Below, one piece after another: positions 63,414 through 64,000 of a stretch of 64,000 bases of DNA. This DNA comes from Castor canadensis (lineage: Eukaryota; Chordata; Mammalia; Rodentia; Castoridae): positions 17,633,501-17,697,500 of the forward strand of contig NC_133397.1 in assembly GCF_047511655.1 (NCBI RefSeq), in the 5' to 3' direction. The first letter of the stretch is position 1. Each line of letters opens with the position of its first letter. The notes beneath the pieces were generated by a model. That model was not told the origin of the DNA, made no database searches, and saw only the letters and a program-made list of their open reading frames with translations. A program made the translations under genes and the position numbers.

Positions 63414-63629
63414 CAGGAGCCGGTGGCTCACACCTGTAATCCTAGCTACTCAGGAGGTAGAGATTAGAAGGATCACAGTTCAAAGCCAGACCATATAAAA
63501 TAGTTTGCAAGACCCTATCTCAAAAATACCCAACACAAAAAAGGACTGGTGGAGTGTCTCAGGTTGTAGAGTGTCTGCCTAGTAATCATGGAGTCCTGAG
63601 TTCAAACCCCTGTACCCAAAAAAAAAAAG
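63414..63629 (+). repeat. Composite B1-like + ID-like SINE
   Basis: GGTGGCTCACACCTGTAATC, GATCACAGTTCAAAGCCAGA, ACCCTATCTCAAAAATACCC linker, GGACTGGTGGAGTGTCTCAG, CCTGAGTTCAAACCCCTG and poly-A. Confidence 0.92.
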
Positions 63630-63689
63630 TCAGTAAGTACTACCTAATTACTGCACAGAGTTACAGACAGGACTTTTGGCTCAATTTTG

Positions 63690-63885
63690 GCTTTGTGGTT
63701 TTCTATATCTGTGCCCTTGAGACATACTTTACTTCTGTGTCCCTCAATTTTCTCACTGTAAAATGGGAGTGATAGCTTTTACCTTGTAAGAGTTGTGAGG
63801 CTTATTGGAAAGTAATGAGTGTTAAGTGCGTAGAACAATGTGTGGCACATAGGAAATACTGAATAATTGTTAAATGTTATCTCTC
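63690..63885 (+). repeat. MIR element
   Basis: CCCTCAATTTTCTCACTGTA, AAATGGGAGTGATAGC, TTGTGAGGCTTATTGGAAAG and GTGTGGCACATAGGAAATAC follow the MIR order. Confidence 0.8.
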
Positions 63886-64000
63886 AGAGTGATTCTGATG
63901 ATTAACTGGGAAAGCATATATTAAAAAGAACTAGAATAGTGCTTATAAAACTTGCCAAATGGTTTATATATAAAAATCTGTCAAATACCTCTCATCTTAA

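Overview
The window is mammalian nuclear DNA holding one complete protein-coding gene, APOB (apolipoprotein B), on the minus strand. The coding region runs from the ATG at 47677 down to the stop at 12042, in 29 exons. Every exon boundary was read from the sequence, and all 28 introns keep the frame. The joined exons give 13,500 nt, a precursor of 4,499 residues (human is 4,563). The model is internally validated because the apoB-48 editing codon (CAA) falls exactly at residue 2180, coding nucleotide 6538, as in human. The interspersed repeats are B1-like, ID-like (tRNA-derived) and B1+ID composite SINEs. The composite form points to a rodent, probably of the beaver/kangaroo-rat group (Castorimorpha). 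That placement is an inference from repeat style, not a proven species call.

Layout: 1-11764 lies downstream of APOB and shows no gene, only old repeats (SINE, MaLR-type LTR, L2, MIR). 11765-12041 is the APOB 3' UTR. 12042-47677 is the coding gene: a large 3' terminal exon, the giant 7.3-kb exon 26 (15646-22989), then 27 smaller exons up to exon 1. 47678 to about 47805 is the 5' UTR, followed by a TATA box and HNF4 and C/EBP sites. 47836-64000 is upstream intergenic DNA rich in SINEs, L1 fragments, MaLR-type LTRs and microsatellites, with no gene recognised.

How it works: liver and gut factors act on the proximal promoter and probably on an intron-2 enhancer. The full mRNA gives apoB-100, the scaffold of VLDL/LDL. 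Deamination of one cytosine in exon 26 would create a stop and give apoB-48 for chylomicrons. Both the editing site and its mooring sequence are intact.

Most notable points: (i) an in-frame loss of about 77 codons in exon 26, relative to human, between LDL-receptor-binding sites A and B, with an acidic substitution in site A; (ii) a GC-AG intron 28; (iii) replacement of the cysteine that tethers apo(a) in human; (iv) a cleanly delimited L1 insertion into a CA microsatellite; (v) two head-to-tail MaLR LTRs. I found no evidence of a previously undescribed system. Comparisons with human are from memory of the human protein and mRNA, not from an alignment program.
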